Notes: generated by a model not told the origin, from the sequence alone. A stretch of DNA of 64,000 bases from an uncultured Collinsella sp. (GCA_900544875.1 UQWS01000004.1:1-64000); one strand, 5' to 3'. Positions 44,235-53,415 are shown, counted from the first letter of the stretch. Program-made: numbers and translations.

Positions 44235-45266
44235 CTAGTTGAATTTGAAGATCTTTGAAGCAAGACGGTATAGGCCGAGTGTGGTTTTGTCTCCGGCCCG
44301 TCCGCGCAGATTGGTGAAGAACCCGACCACGCCGTAGCGGGCACGACGATACATGCGCTCGTCGTAGGCATTCAAATCATTCCACAGCGTCTTTAGGCGC
44401 TCGTCGGCGCAATCTTCCTCGGAAAGCTTGGTGAGAACCGAGCAGATCGCCATCATCATGGTGAAGTAGCCCATCATGTACGAACGCAGACGCGACGACT
44501 CAACATCGCTGTACAAGTGGTACGACTCCATCATGATACGCGTAACACGGAACTGCTGGTCCAGACGCTTGACCATCGTTGCCTCGTTGACGCTCTGACC
44601 TTCGCGACCGATAAAGTAGCGGTAGAGGTCGATGTCGGCGTAGTACATGGTCTTGCAACGCGGCAGCGGCACGTAGGCGTAGATGTTGTCCACATAGAAC
44701 GTGTGCGGCGGCATGGGAAGGTTGGACTCGCGCAGCACATCCGTGCGATAGCACAGGCTGTGCATGAGTAGGTTCTGGTCCAGGCGGAAATGACCGATCT
44801 GATCCCAAGAAAAGATCTTTTTGCGCGGCAGGGCAAATTTGTAGCCAATAGCGGTATGCGTCCCCTCGTAAACCTTCTCGTACACGTAGTTCGAGATAAA
44901 CAGGTCAACGCGCTGGTCGCGCTCCTCAAAGCCACGCAGAATCGACAGCATGGTCGAAAGGGCAGCGCCGTCAAGCCAGTCGTCCGAGTCGACAACCTTG
45001 TAGTAGGTGCCCTGCGCCTCGCGCAGACCCGAAAGGACGGCAATACCGTGACCGCCATTCTCCTGGTGCACCGCGCGGATGATTCCAGGGTAACGGACCT
45101 CCCACTCGTCGGCCTTGGCGGCCGTCTCGTCCTTGGAGCCGTCGTCCACCACGATAATCTCGATATCGGTGGCGTAATTGCTCCCCTCCAAGATAGAGGT
45201 GATGCAATGGTCCATGTCCTTGGCGGCGTTATACGAGGGAATACCGAATGTTATGACTTTATGCAT
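44235..45266 (-). CDS. family 2 glycosyltransferase
   Basis: GT-A fold sugar transferase (PF00535), 343 aa. VITFGIPSYNAAKDMDHCI starts the domain, IEIIVVDDGSKDETAAK binds nucleotide sugar, and YYKVVDSDDWLDG is the metal-binding DxD region. No membrane helices. The start at 45266 overlaps the glf stop by eight bases, so the two are coupled. A galactofuranosyltransferase acting on a surface glycan is a reasonable inference from the neighbour; the sequence itself does not show substrate. Confidence 0.9.
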   Translation of the reverse strand: MHKVITFGIPSYNAAKDMDHCITSILEGSNYATDIEIIVVDDGSKDETAAKADEWEVRYPGIIRAVHQENGGHGIAVLSGLREAQGTYYKVVDSDDWLDGAALSTMLSILRGFEERDQRVDLFISNYVYEKVYEGTHTAIGYKFALPRKKIFSWDQIGHFRLDQNLLMHSLCYRTDVLRESNLPMPPHTFYVDNIYAYVPLPRCKTMYYADIDLYRYFIGREGQSVNEATMVKRLDQQFRVTRIMMESYHLYSDVESSRLRSYMMGYFTMMMAICSVLTKLSEEDCADERLKTLWNDLNAYDERMYRRARYGVVGFFTNLRGRAGDKTTLGLYRLASKIFKFN

Positions 45267-46461
45267 GGCAGGCGATAATCTCATCCGAAAGATCGAGGGC
45301 GGAATTGGTCACGGCGTCCATATCGTAGTAACGATACTCGGCCAGACGACCCACCGGGTGGAAGTTCGTCAGGTTCTGGACGCGCTCAAGATAGCGCTCA
45401 TAGAGCTCACGGTTCTCGGGCTCAAGAATGGCGTAGTACGGCGTCTCGCCCGAGCCGGGCGTATAGGCCTTGGAGTACTCTTTCATGATGGTGGTCTTGC
45501 CGGGCAGGACCTGACCGGTCATGTTCTTGAACTCGGTGATACGCGTGTAGTCCTCGCTCGTGGTGTAGTTGACGGTGCCCACGGGCTGGAACTGATCCAT
45601 ATCGAGCGTCTCGAACTTCATATCGAGCGTGCGGTACGGCAACGCACCCAAGTCGAGGTTGAACAGCTCATCGAGCGGACCGGTATAGACAATCTCGCCG
45701 CCGTAGACCTTGCCGTCGATCTTGACGGTAGTCTCGTCGATTTCAAAGAGGTCACGGGCGTCCACGTCGCAGAACACGTCGATCAGGTCGTGGTCGAGCA
45801 TGTGCTCAAAGAGCGCCGTGTAGCCCTCCTGCGGCATGCCCTGGAAGGGAGCTTGCGGGAAGTAGCGGTCATCATCGCCCACAAAGACGGGAACGCGGCC
45901 GGTGATTGAGGGATCGATCTGATCGGGCGTCTGGCCCCACTGCTTCATGGTGTAATGCAAAAAGACGTTCTCGTAGACGTAATCGGCGACCTCGGCCAAG
46001 TCGGGGTCGTTCTTCTTACGCAGCTCCATAATGGGCACCTTGACATCCTTGCCAAAGGTCTCCACGAGCTTCTGATACAGCTCCTCGCCGCGCTCGTCAC
46101 CAAAGGCGAGCTTGAGACTCGCATGGTTGAAGGGCACGGGCATAAGGGTACCGTTGATGTTGGCGAGCACCTTGTGCTGATAATCCGTCCACTTGGTAAA
46201 GCGCGACAGGAAATTGTGCACGCGCTCGTTAAAGGTGTGATAGATATGCGGACCGTACTCGTGGATCAGGATTCCGGCCTCGTCAGTGCAGTCATAGGCA
46301 TTGCCCGCAATGTGGCTACGGCGCTCCAAAACGGCAACACGATAGCCGATGGTCTCGGCAAGACGGCGGGCGCAAACGGCACCGGCATATCCAGCACCGA
46401 CGACAATCATGTCGTACGCGCCGGCGTTAAAGCCTTCAGGCAGGCCTGAGGTAATCTGCAT
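45259..46461 (-). CDS. glf: UDP-galactopyranose mutase
   Basis: FAD enzyme interconverting UDP-galactopyranose and UDP-galactofuranose, 400 aa. FAD loop DMIVVGAGYAGAVCARRLAE, then ERRSHIAGNAYD, HEYGPHIYHT, KWTDYQHKVLA, TMKQWGQTPDQI and PVGTVNYTT with the late EYSKAYTPGSGETPYYAI and GRLAEYRYYDMDAV. All are typical. The start at 46461 follows AAGGAGTATCG. First gene of the two-gene unit with the glycosyltransferase; it implies galactofuranose in the envelope. Confidence 0.97.
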   Translation of the reverse strand: MQITSGLPEGFNAGAYDMIVVGAGYAGAVCARRLAETIGYRVAVLERRSHIAGNAYDCTDEAGILIHEYGPHIYHTFNERVHNFLSRFTKWTDYQHKVLANINGTLMPVPFNHASLKLAFGDERGEELYQKLVETFGKDVKVPIMELRKKNDPDLAEVADYVYENVFLHYTMKQWGQTPDQIDPSITGRVPVFVGDDDRYFPQAPFQGMPQEGYTALFEHMLDHDLIDVFCDVDARDLFEIDETTVKIDGKVYGGEIVYTGPLDELFNLDLGALPYRTLDMKFETLDMDQFQPVGTVNYTTSEDYTRITEFKNMTGQVLPGKTTIMKEYSKAYTPGSGETPYYAILEPENRELYERYLERVQNLTNFHPVGRLAEYRYYDMDAVTNSALDLSDEIIACHA

Positions 46462-46618
46462 CGATACTCCTTGTCAAAAGCCACGGGCTCGTTAGCTGGG
46501 CTTTTCTCGAACATTCTTCGAGACATATTTATCAGAGCCATTATAGCGCTAATGCGTCCTATAATGAGCTTGCCACACAAGGAAAGCTCAAGCATCGCGG
46601 CGTACATAATTGAAAGGT

Positions 46619-46640
46619 AAACCCGCTAGCAGCGGGTTTA
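46619..46640 (+). promoter_or_regulatory. hairpin in the pta leader
   Basis: AAACCCGCT / AGCGGGTTT with loop AGC (the right arm runs into TATTCG), 53 bases ahead of the pta start. Could be a leader attenuator or the end of an upstream transcript. Confidence 0.5.
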
Positions 46641-46692
46641 TTCGTGAACAGCCGGGCGCCTGGAGCTTAGCGAAACGCTTGTAAGGAGTAAC

Positions 46693-47673
46693 ATGAGCGA
46701 TTTCCTTAACCGTATGAAGTCTGCCGCCAAGGCCGACCTTAAGACGATCGTCCTGCCCGAGGGCGAGGATCCGCGCACCATCGTCGCGGCCACCAAGATC
46801 ATCGAGGAGGGCCTGGCAAAGATCGTCATCCTGGGCAACCCCGACGAGATCGACGTTCCCGGCGCCACCGTCATCGACCCGCGCAATGCCGAGAAGCACG
46901 AGGAGTACGCGCAGAAGTTTGCCGAGCTCCGCGCCAAGAAGGGCGTTACCATCGAGCAGGCTCGCGCCCAGGTGATGGACGCCACCTACTTTGGCACCAT
47001 GATGGTCAAGATGGGCGATGCCGACGGCCTGGTCTCCGGCGCCTGCCACTCCACCGCCGACACCCTGCGCCCTGCGCTTCAGATCCTCAAGACCGCCCCG
47101 GGCACCAAGCTGGTCTCGGCCTTCTTCGTGATGTGCACCGACACCCCGCAGTTCGGTACCGACGGCACGCTGATCTTCGCCGACTGCGGCCTCAACATCA
47201 ACCCGTCCTCCGACGAGCTCTCCGAGATCGCCATCGCCTCGGCCCACTCCTGGTCCACCTTCATGGGCAACGTTGAGCCGCACGTGGCCATGCTCTCCTA
47301 CTCCACCATGGGCTCCGCCGGTGGCGAGGTCGCAAAGAAGGTCCAGGAGGCCGTGAAGTTCTGCAAGGAGAAGGCTCCCGAGCTCGCCATCGACGGCGAC
47401 CTGCAGCTCGACGCCGCCATCGTCCCCACCGTCGCCCAGCTCAAGGCCCCCGGCTCCTCCGTCGCCGGTAAGGCCAACGTGCTCGTGTTCCCCGACCTCG
47501 AGGCCGGCAACATCGGCTACAAGCTGGTCCAGCGCTTCGCCGGTGCTGACGCCTACGGCCCCATCCTGCAGGGCATCGCCAAGCCGGTTAACGACCTGTC
47601 GCGCGGCTGCTCTGCCGACGACATCGTGGGTGTCGTGGCCATCACCGCCGTCCAGGCCCAGATGGCTGAGTAG
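46693..47673 (+). CDS. pta: phosphate acetyltransferase
   Basis: Short-form Pta converting acetyl-CoA to acetyl phosphate, 326 aa. IVLPEGEDPRTIVAATKI starts the domain, VSGACHSTADTLRPALQI and FADCGLNINPSSDELSEIA follow, then YSTMGSAGG and the C-terminal FPDLEAGNIGYKLVQRF. No regulatory N-terminal domain. The start at 46693 follows GTAAGGAGTAAC. Convergent with the ackA genes, across long hairpins at 47688. Confidence 0.97.
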   Translation: MSDFLNRMKSAAKADLKTIVLPEGEDPRTIVAATKIIEEGLAKIVILGNPDEIDVPGATVIDPRNAEKHEEYAQKFAELRAKKGVTIEQARAQVMDATYFGTMMVKMGDADGLVSGACHSTADTLRPALQILKTAPGTKLVSAFFVMCTDTPQFGTDGTLIFADCGLNINPSSDELSEIAIASAHSWSTFMGNVEPHVAMLSYSTMGSAGGEVAKKVQEAVKFCKEKAPELAIDGDLQLDAAIVPTVAQLKAPGSSVAGKANVLVFPDLEAGNIGYKLVQRFAGADAYGPILQGIAKPVNDLSRGCSADDIVGVVAITAVQAQMAE

Positions 47674-47687
47674 CGTACGCATCGCCC

Positions 47688-47818
47688 GAAGGCCGTACGG
47701 GCTAACCCCTGAAAACGTCCTCGACCAATGAAACGCCCCCGTTCTGCTCCTTCGGAGCTACGAACGGGGGCGTTTCTGGTCTGCGGAGTGTTTTCAGGGG
47801 TTAGCCCGTACGGCCTTC
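47688..47818 (+). repeat. nested inverted repeat: 29-base perfect outer arms around an inner hairpin
   Basis: Outer arms 47688-47716 and 47790-47818 are perfect (GAAGGCCGTACGG...GAAAAC). Inside lies a second perfect stem GAAACGCCCCCGTTC (47730-47744) with 47762-47776, whose own loop folds as GCTCC-TTC-GGAGC. Fifteen bases after the pta stop; serves as a probable terminator but is far longer than needed. Confidence 0.85.
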
Positions 47819-48164
47819 TACCGCCACGTAGCAATCAGGGTATCTGGGGTGGACGGCGGCTTGGCTACGAGCTGGGGCTGAAAAACTGAATGAATGGGTG
47901 CCGTTGCTGGAGGGTCAAACGATGCAGATATGGTCACTTTGGGACCGAAATGTTGGCTGCGGTCTGATGTCTGGCCCACCGGAAAGTGTGTCCCGGTTTG
48001 AAGGCGGATTGTGGGATGCAGCTTCCGCTTGGGGCCTGTTTGGGAAACTTTGGGACGGAATTTTGCTTTATTGTGGGTCGCACTTTCCGCAACGTGCCTC
48101 AACCGGAAAGCGTGTCCCAGTATTTGCGCTCGAAATGGGATGGGGTTTGCGCCGTCCGCCTGCT
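47819..48164. repeat. non-coding stretch with two diverged direct repeat units
   Basis: ACTTTGGGACCGAA (47936) is echoed by ACTTTGGGACGGAA (48047), and ACCGGAAAGTGTGTCCCGGT (47978) by ACCGGAAAGCGTGTCCCAGT (48102). The units are 111-124 bases apart and poorly conserved otherwise. No good gene on either strand. Confidence 0.5.
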
Positions 48165-48167
48165 AGT

Positions 48168-48207
48168 AAAAAAGGCCTCCGGAGCTGTTGCTCTGGAGGC
48201 CTTTTTT
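48168..48207 (-). terminator. ackA terminator
   Basis: AAAAAAGGCCTCCGGAG / CTCTGGAGGCCTTTTTT type stem with loop of about eight bases, U-tracts in both directions, just after the first ackA gene on the minus strand. Confidence 0.9.
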
Positions 48208-48224
48208 ACTAACAAATGCGCGCG

Positions 48225-49403
48225 TTAGTTGTTCTTGGTCAGACGCTCGACGTCGTGGGCGATCATGTATTCCTCGTCGGTGGGGATGACCATGACCGTG
48301 ACGGCGGAACCGGCGGCACTGATGACCTGCGGACCGTTGCCCACTGCCTCGCGGTTCTTGTTATTGTCGATGCGTACGCCCAGCCACTCAAAGCAGTCGC
48401 AGAAGGCCTTGCGGATCGACCAGTCGTTCTCGCCGATGCCGGCGGTAAAGGTGATGGTGTCCACGCCCGCCATGGAGGCGATCATGGAACCGGCCTGCTG
48501 CATGGCCTTGTATGCGAACATATCGAAGGCGAGCAGGCAGCGCTCGTCACCCTCGGAGGCGCGCGTACGGATGTCGCGGGCGTCGTTGGAGATGCCCGAG
48601 ATGGCAAGCAGACCGGACTGCTTGTTCATCATGTCGTCGACTTCCTGGTAACTGTAGCCGCCCTCGCGCTGAAGATAGCACACGGTGGCCGGGTCGATGG
48701 AACCACAACGGGTACCCATCATCAGGCCATCAAGCGGCGTGAGGCCCATCGTGGTATCGCGGCACACGCCGTCCTCGATGGCGGCGAGCGAAGCACCGTT
48801 GCCCAGATGGCACGAAAGCAGGCGGTGGCAGCGCGAGCCCAGGATCTCCTTGGCCATCATCCACTCGTAACGGTGGCTCGTACCGTGCGCGCCATACTTG
48901 CGCACGTGGTACTTGTCGCACACGTCCTTGGGCAGCGCGTAGGTGTAGGCGACCTCGGGCATGGTCATGTGAAACGAGGTGTCGAAGACGGCCACGTTGG
49001 GCAGCTCCGGATACTTCTCGCGGCAATATTCGATTGCCGCGGCCTCGCCGTAATTGTGCAGCGGAGCAAGCGGTGCCACCTCAAGGATCTTAGCCATGAC
49101 CTCATCGTCGACGACCGCGGAATCATCGAAGTGCCAGCCGCCCTGAACGATACGATGGCCAATGCCATCAATCGTAAAGTCGGTCTTCTCGAGCTCCTCG
49201 AGCACGCGAGCGATAGCAGAGCGATGATCGGGGAAAGAGACCTCCTCGGTCTGCTTGGCGCCACCGTTCTCGGAGTGGCCAAAGATGCCCATGTCCGAAC
49301 CGATACGTTCGCAGTTGCCCTTGGCGAAAACCTCGCGGGTATCGGTATCCAAAAGCTGATATTTAAGGCTTGAGCTGCCGGCGTTGACAACAAGTACGTT
49401 CAT
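48225..49403 (-). CDS. ackA: acetate kinase, copy 1
   Basis: Acetyl phosphate + ADP to acetate + ATP, 392 aa. MNVLVVNAGSSSLKYQLLDT is the phosphate-binding start; HLGNGASLAAIE, RKYGAHGTSHRY and DTTMGLTPLDGLMMGTRCG are the other nucleotide and acetate loops, and TFTAGIGEND and PTDEEYMIAHD end the fold. Both copies read GHRIVQGGW where well-studied enzymes read GHR-VV-HGGE, so a residue reported as important in the Methanosarcina enzyme is replaced. The start at 49403 follows AAGGAGTCTC. Own terminator downstream. Confidence 0.93.
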   Translation of the reverse strand: MNVLVVNAGSSSLKYQLLDTDTREVFAKGNCERIGSDMGIFGHSENGGAKQTEEVSFPDHRSAIARVLEELEKTDFTIDGIGHRIVQGGWHFDDSAVVDDEVMAKILEVAPLAPLHNYGEAAAIEYCREKYPELPNVAVFDTSFHMTMPEVAYTYALPKDVCDKYHVRKYGAHGTSHRYEWMMAKEILGSRCHRLLSCHLGNGASLAAIEDGVCRDTTMGLTPLDGLMMGTRCGSIDPATVCYLQREGGYSYQEVDDMMNKQSGLLAISGISNDARDIRTRASEGDERCLLAFDMFAYKAMQQAGSMIASMAGVDTITFTAGIGENDWSIRKAFCDCFEWLGVRIDNNKNREAVGNGPQVISAAGSAVTVMVIPTDEEYMIAHDVERLTKNN

Positions 49404-49520
49404 GAGACTCCTTTGCAGTGCAATACGGTCGACGCAGACCCCTTAAGGCGGCCGCATTTTAATAAGAAGTTATCACAACTTGATAAATAGCTATCAAGCA
49501 TATCGCCCAACGAGCACAAA

Positions 49521-49552
49521 AGAGGGGCCGAACGGCGCTCGGTCGTCCAGCC
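49521..49552 (-). terminator. terminator of the second ackA copy
   Basis: Minus-strand GAGGGGC / GCCCCTC stem with an inner GACCGAGC / GTTCGG pairing, followed by TTTTGTG; separates copy 2 from copy 1. Confidence 0.75.
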
Positions 49553-49567
49553 CCTCCCCTCTTGCAA

Positions 49568-50746
49568 TTACTTGCCGTTGACGATGCGCTCGACGTCGGA
49601 AGCGATCATGAACTCCTCGTCCGTGGGGATGACGAAAATCTTGACCTTGGAATCCTTGGCGGACAGGCACCAAGCGCCGTCGCCGCGCAGGGCGTTGCGG
49701 GCATGGTCCATCTTGACGCCCATAAAGGCCAGACGGTCGGCCACGCCAGCGCGGACAGCCGGAGCGTGCTCGCCGATGCCGGCGGTAAAGACCAGGGTGT
49801 CCATGCCGCACATGGAAGTAGCCATCTCGGCAGCCTTGGCGGCAATCTTGTAGACAAACATGTCGAAGGCGAGCTGAGCATCGGGGTCACCAGCGGCGGC
49901 GAGCTCCTCGACGTTGCGGCAGTCGTTGGTCTTGCCGCCGGTCACAGCCAAAAGGCCGGACTTCTTGTTCATCATCTCGTCGACCTCGTCGAAGGTGTAG
50001 CCACCCTCGCGCTGCAGGTAGCACACGGTAGCCGGGTCGATGGAGCCGCAGCGGGTGCCCATCATGACGCCATCGAGCGGGGTGAGGCCCATGGTGGTGT
50101 CCATGCACTTGCCGTCCTCGATAGCGCACAGGGAAGCGCCGGAGCCGATATGGCACACGACGACCTTGCGGGCCTCGCCGTTGGTCATCTCGGCGACCTT
50201 CTTGGAGATGTAACGGTAGCTGGTGCCGTGGGCGCCGTACTTACGGATGTGCAGCTTGTCGCAAACGTCCTTGGGTAGAGCGTAAGTCTTGGCGACCTCG
50301 GGCATGTTGAAGTGGAAAGCGGTGTCATAGACCGTGACGTTGGGCAGGTCGGGATACTGCTCCAGGCAGAACTCGATAACGTTGGCCTCGGGGTTGTTGT
50401 GGAGCGGCGCCAGCGGGGCGACCTCGCGGATCTTAGCGAGAACGTCCTCGTCGACGAGGGAGGAATCGCCAAAGTACCAACCGCCCTGAACGATGCGATG
50501 GCCGATGCCCTCGATCTTGACGCCGTTGGCCTCGAGGTCCTTCAGGACGACCTCGATGGCGACCTTGTGGTCGGGGAACTCGATGTTCTCGGTCACCTTC
50601 TTGGAACCGTTAGCAGCGTGGGTGAAGGTACCGCCGGTAAAGCAGACGCGCTCGCAGGAGCCCTTTGCGGACACCTTGTGGGACTTGGTGTCGATGACCT
50701 GATACTTAAGGGTCGAAGATCCCGCGTTGACGACCAGAACGTTCAT
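49568..50746 (-). CDS. ackA: acetate kinase, copy 2
   Basis: A second acetate kinase of the same 392-residue length, clearly a paralogue of copy 1 (NAGSSTLKYQVIDT, GHRIVQGGWYFGDSS, RKYGAHGTSYRY, DTTMGLTPLDGVMMGTRCG shared). It differs in the loop HIGSGASLCAIE, where copy 1 and the family have HLGNGASL, so the conserved Asn is Ser. Activity on another acyl phosphate (propionate, butyrate) or a changed affinity is possible. Separate promoter and terminator from copy 1. Confidence 0.9.
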   Translation of the reverse strand: MNVLVVNAGSSTLKYQVIDTKSHKVSAKGSCERVCFTGGTFTHAANGSKKVTENIEFPDHKVAIEVVLKDLEANGVKIEGIGHRIVQGGWYFGDSSLVDEDVLAKIREVAPLAPLHNNPEANVIEFCLEQYPDLPNVTVYDTAFHFNMPEVAKTYALPKDVCDKLHIRKYGAHGTSYRYISKKVAEMTNGEARKVVVCHIGSGASLCAIEDGKCMDTTMGLTPLDGVMMGTRCGSIDPATVCYLQREGGYTFDEVDEMMNKKSGLLAVTGGKTNDCRNVEELAAAGDPDAQLAFDMFVYKIAAKAAEMATSMCGMDTLVFTAGIGEHAPAVRAGVADRLAFMGVKMDHARNALRGDGAWCLSAKDSKVKIFVIPTDEEFMIASDVERIVNGK

Positions 50747-50798
50747 GTGTCTCCCTACTAACAGGCGGTGTGGCGCCGCCAGGTTACATACGCTTCAA

Positions 50799-50833
50799 TA
50801 ATAAACCCAAACGCCCTCGCGCTCGGGTTTATT
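50799..50833 (-). terminator. MFS gene terminator
   Basis: AATAAACCC / GGGTTTATT stem with loop of about 16 bases, on the minus strand followed by ATTG, between the second ackA and the MFS gene. Confidence 0.75.
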
Positions 50834-50867
50834 GGCGTTGATATATAAGTTATCGGTGTCTAAATAC

Positions 50868-52028
50868 TCATGTCCTTTGGCTTGTAAGACGAAATAGCGC
50901 GGGGATATACACCAAAGAAGAAATCCCGAGCGCGACAAGCAATACGACTCGAATGCCCGCAGCGCTGCTCAACACAGCGTTGAGCAGATAGAAAAGAACA
51001 GCACCCACCGCCACCATCTGGCTTTGAACCGAAATCAATGAACAGCGCATCGAAGAATCAGCAGCATTTTGAAAAATTGAGTATTTAATTGGAGCAAACA
51101 ACGAGTACGCAACCGTCTGCAGCACATAGAACACGGGCAGCAAATTAGCCGGAGTAAGGGGGATCAAAAACAAAGCTGTCAATACTAAGCGAATGATGCC
51201 GCAAATACGCGCAAAACGGCCCTTGTCGACATGAGCAATCACACTGGGCACAATAAGCCCCATGGAGGCCGAGGCAAGGAACTGGACCGCAATGGTCACA
51301 CCCGAAGCGACGGAATTCATTCCGCGGCCCGCAAGCAGCAGTGAGAAAAAGTCTTCCAGGGCGACAAAAGCAAATGCCTGAGAACAGTCCATGATGAACG
51401 CTGAACGAAGAATGCCATTACACGCAATAGCGGCACCGATCATCTTCGGGCTAATTCCACGCTCAGGTGCCCCCGCAGTGCCCCCTCTTCGCATCTCAGG
51501 AATGCAGACAACGACAACCAACGTCAACACCATTGCGATGATATCTGCCGAAAGACCAATGAGATATGCACCGACAGACGAAATGAAACCACCCACGCAA
51601 GCGGAGATGGCATAAGAGGCATAGAAAACAAATCGCTCAACGACATTAAGTCTTACGAGCTGGTCCTGAGAGACGCTGTCAATGTAAATCGCTTCTATGG
51701 ATCCGCTCAGACATGCAACGGCAAAACCTTTGAGAGCGAACGCACCGATTAAAAGCAGAGGGAAACGGACGAGAAGCAGGGCAGCGTAGTATCCAAGCAT
51801 CCCCACGACGCCAACGAGACCGCTTGTCTTTCGTCCAAACCTATCAGCAATATAGCCAGTGGGAACTTCGAGGATGAACTTGCTCACTTGATATGCAATC
51901 ATCATGCTAGAAATCGCCACTATCGAGAATCCGACTAATTCAAGGTAAACCGTCAGAAAATACAAAATGGTGCTGAAGTTCGACAGAAAAACGAACGTCA
52001 TATAAAGCAAAACCGTACGGTTTTTCAT
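50868..52028 (-). CDS. major facilitator superfamily transporter
   Basis: MFS permease, 386 aa, 12 predicted membrane helices. The loop 2-3 signature reads GYIADRFGRKTSG, and the N-terminal half shows SKFILEVPTGY. No substrate clue. The start at 52028 follows TTGGAGGGCGGAGC. GC content is lower than the neighbours and codons are less biased, as in recently acquired genes. Same direction as the LysR gene upstream, with 119 bases between. Confidence 0.85.
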   Translation of the reverse strand: MKNRTVLLYMTFVFLSNFSTILYFLTVYLELVGFSIVAISSMMIAYQVSKFILEVPTGYIADRFGRKTSGLVGVVGMLGYYAALLLVRFPLLLIGAFALKGFAVACLSGSIEAIYIDSVSQDQLVRLNVVERFVFYASYAISACVGGFISSVGAYLIGLSADIIAMVLTLVVVVCIPEMRRGGTAGAPERGISPKMIGAAIACNGILRSAFIMDCSQAFAFVALEDFFSLLLAGRGMNSVASGVTIAVQFLASASMGLIVPSVIAHVDKGRFARICGIIRLVLTALFLIPLTPANLLPVFYVLQTVAYSLFAPIKYSIFQNAADSSMRCSLISVQSQMVAVGAVLFYLLNAVLSSAAGIRVVLLVALGISSLVYIPALFRLTSQRT

Positions 52029-52147
52029 GCTCCGCCCTCCAAGAGTCAACAATCTGAATCGGAATCTTGGAAAAGCATGAGGGCAAAGCCGTCAGTCATG
52101 TGTTACAAGGCGTCAACATTCACTTGACAACACGAGGCCAAATGGCC

Positions 52148-53038
52148 TCACGAAGCAAGATGACGCAATAGGTGAAGAAATACCGTCTGGTGTCGATCGG
52201 TCCAGGCATTTTGTCGATAGCAAAAGTAGATGGGCAAGGCTACGTCATGCGAGCCTTCAATAGAGCACTCGCTCACTTCCAATCCATCTGATGCGAGAGA
52301 AGAGCCAGAAAAACTCAATATCAATCCCCCGGCTTGAAGAAACTCAGCCTGCGCCCTGCTTCCGTATTCGACATCGCGAAAGCGGAAATTAACCAGCTGA
52401 GCTTCGGGACATTGATTGATTGCATTGAGACAGGGTGACAAATTAATGGGAACAGCGAGCCTGCCGCCCAGTAACTCACGAATGGTCATAGCGTCAACAG
52501 ATTGATGACCAGCTGGGCATGAAAGAACCCTGAGCTCCTTTTCACCCATATATTTTGAAGAAAGGACGCTGTCCCGTGGTTCCTCAAACGAGATAGCCGC
52601 GTCCGAAATTCCAAGTATAAGTGATTCAAAGCATGTTGCCGTTGGCTGATGCCACACATCAAGATGAATCTGAGGGTGCGAGCTTTCAAACGAGTCGTAC
52701 CAGTTTTCGGAAAAAAGGAGCCCCCGCCCGTGAAGACAGGGGGCGTAAAGACGGAAATGGCCGTCGGGCGAAACGCCGCCGTTCCCCGATTGAGCGTACT
52801 TTTTGAGATCGTCGACTTGCGCCAGGATCACGCGTGCACGACGCGCAAATTCTCTGCCCGCCGGAGACAAAACAGCCTCCCCCGCCGATCGGTCGAGCAA
52901 AACAATCTGATACTCAGATTCCAACTTTTTTATTGCCGACGAAACGGCCTGCGGACTCACGTGAACGGCGCGAGCTGCTTTGCGCACGCCGCCATAGTTC
53001 GCTACAGCTTGAAGGTATTCGAGTTGAGAAAGCTGCAT
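52148..53038 (-). CDS. LysR-family transcriptional regulator
   Basis: LTTR, 296 aa, with an N-terminal winged helix (SQLEYLQAVANYGGVRKAARAVHVSPQAVSSAIKKLE) and a substrate-binding-like C-terminal domain. The MFS gene lies directly downstream and is the likely target. Like that gene it has reduced GC. The inducer is not predictable. Short hairpin GAGGCC / GGCCTC (52132-52150) follows near its stop. Confidence 0.9.
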   Translation of the reverse strand: MQLSQLEYLQAVANYGGVRKAARAVHVSPQAVSSAIKKLESEYQIVLLDRSAGEAVLSPAGREFARRARVILAQVDDLKKYAQSGNGGVSPDGHFRLYAPCLHGRGLLFSENWYDSFESSHPQIHLDVWHQPTATCFESLILGISDAAISFEEPRDSVLSSKYMGEKELRVLSCPAGHQSVDAMTIRELLGGRLAVPINLSPCLNAINQCPEAQLVNFRFRDVEYGSRAQAEFLQAGGLILSFSGSSLASDGLEVSECSIEGSHDVALPIYFCYRQNAWTDRHQTVFLHLLRHLAS

Positions 53039-53079
53039 AGATTACTCCAAAGGCAGCCAAGTCGACGGCCTACGCGCCC

Positions 53080-53415
53080 TCAGATGAGGTTCTCGCCCAG
53101 GTTCTTGCCACCGAGAACGTGCATGTGGAAGTGCATGACGGTCTGGCCGGCGTTGACGCCCTTGTTGGAGATGACGCGGAAACCGTCCTCCAAGCCCTTG
53201 GCCTTAGCGACCTCCTGGATGGCGTGAGCCATGGCGCCCATGGTCTCGGCAGGTACGTTGTCGGCGATGTCACTGTAATGCTTCTTGGGGATCACGAGCG
53301 TATGGACCGGCGCCTGGGGATTGAGGTCGTCGAAGGCGATGACCTGGTCATCCTCATAGACAACGGTCGAGGGGATCTCGTGGTTGGCAATTTTGCAGAA
53401 GATGCAATCGCACAT
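53080..53415 (-). CDS. HIT family hydrolase
   Basis: Histidine-triad nucleotide-binding protein of the HinT type, 111 aa. Two Cys pairs in CDCIFCKI suggest zinc binding, FDDLNPQAPVHTLVIPKKH is the strand before the site, and QTVMHFHMHVLGG holds the His-x-His-x-His triad. Members hydrolyse nucleoside phosphoramidates. The start at 53415 follows GAAAGGAACCAACT. Single gene upstream of xseB. Confidence 0.95.
   Translation of the reverse strand: MCDCIFCKIANHEIPSTVVYEDDQVIAFDDLNPQAPVHTLVIPKKHYSDIADNVPAETMGAMAHAIQEVAKAKGLEDGFRVISNKGVNAGQTVMHFHMHVLGGKNLGENLI

Noticed and set aside
47818..48102. Minus-strand 94-codon frame after pta
   Set aside because: No ribosome site, overlaps repeats and an inverted-repeat arm, no protein-like composition.
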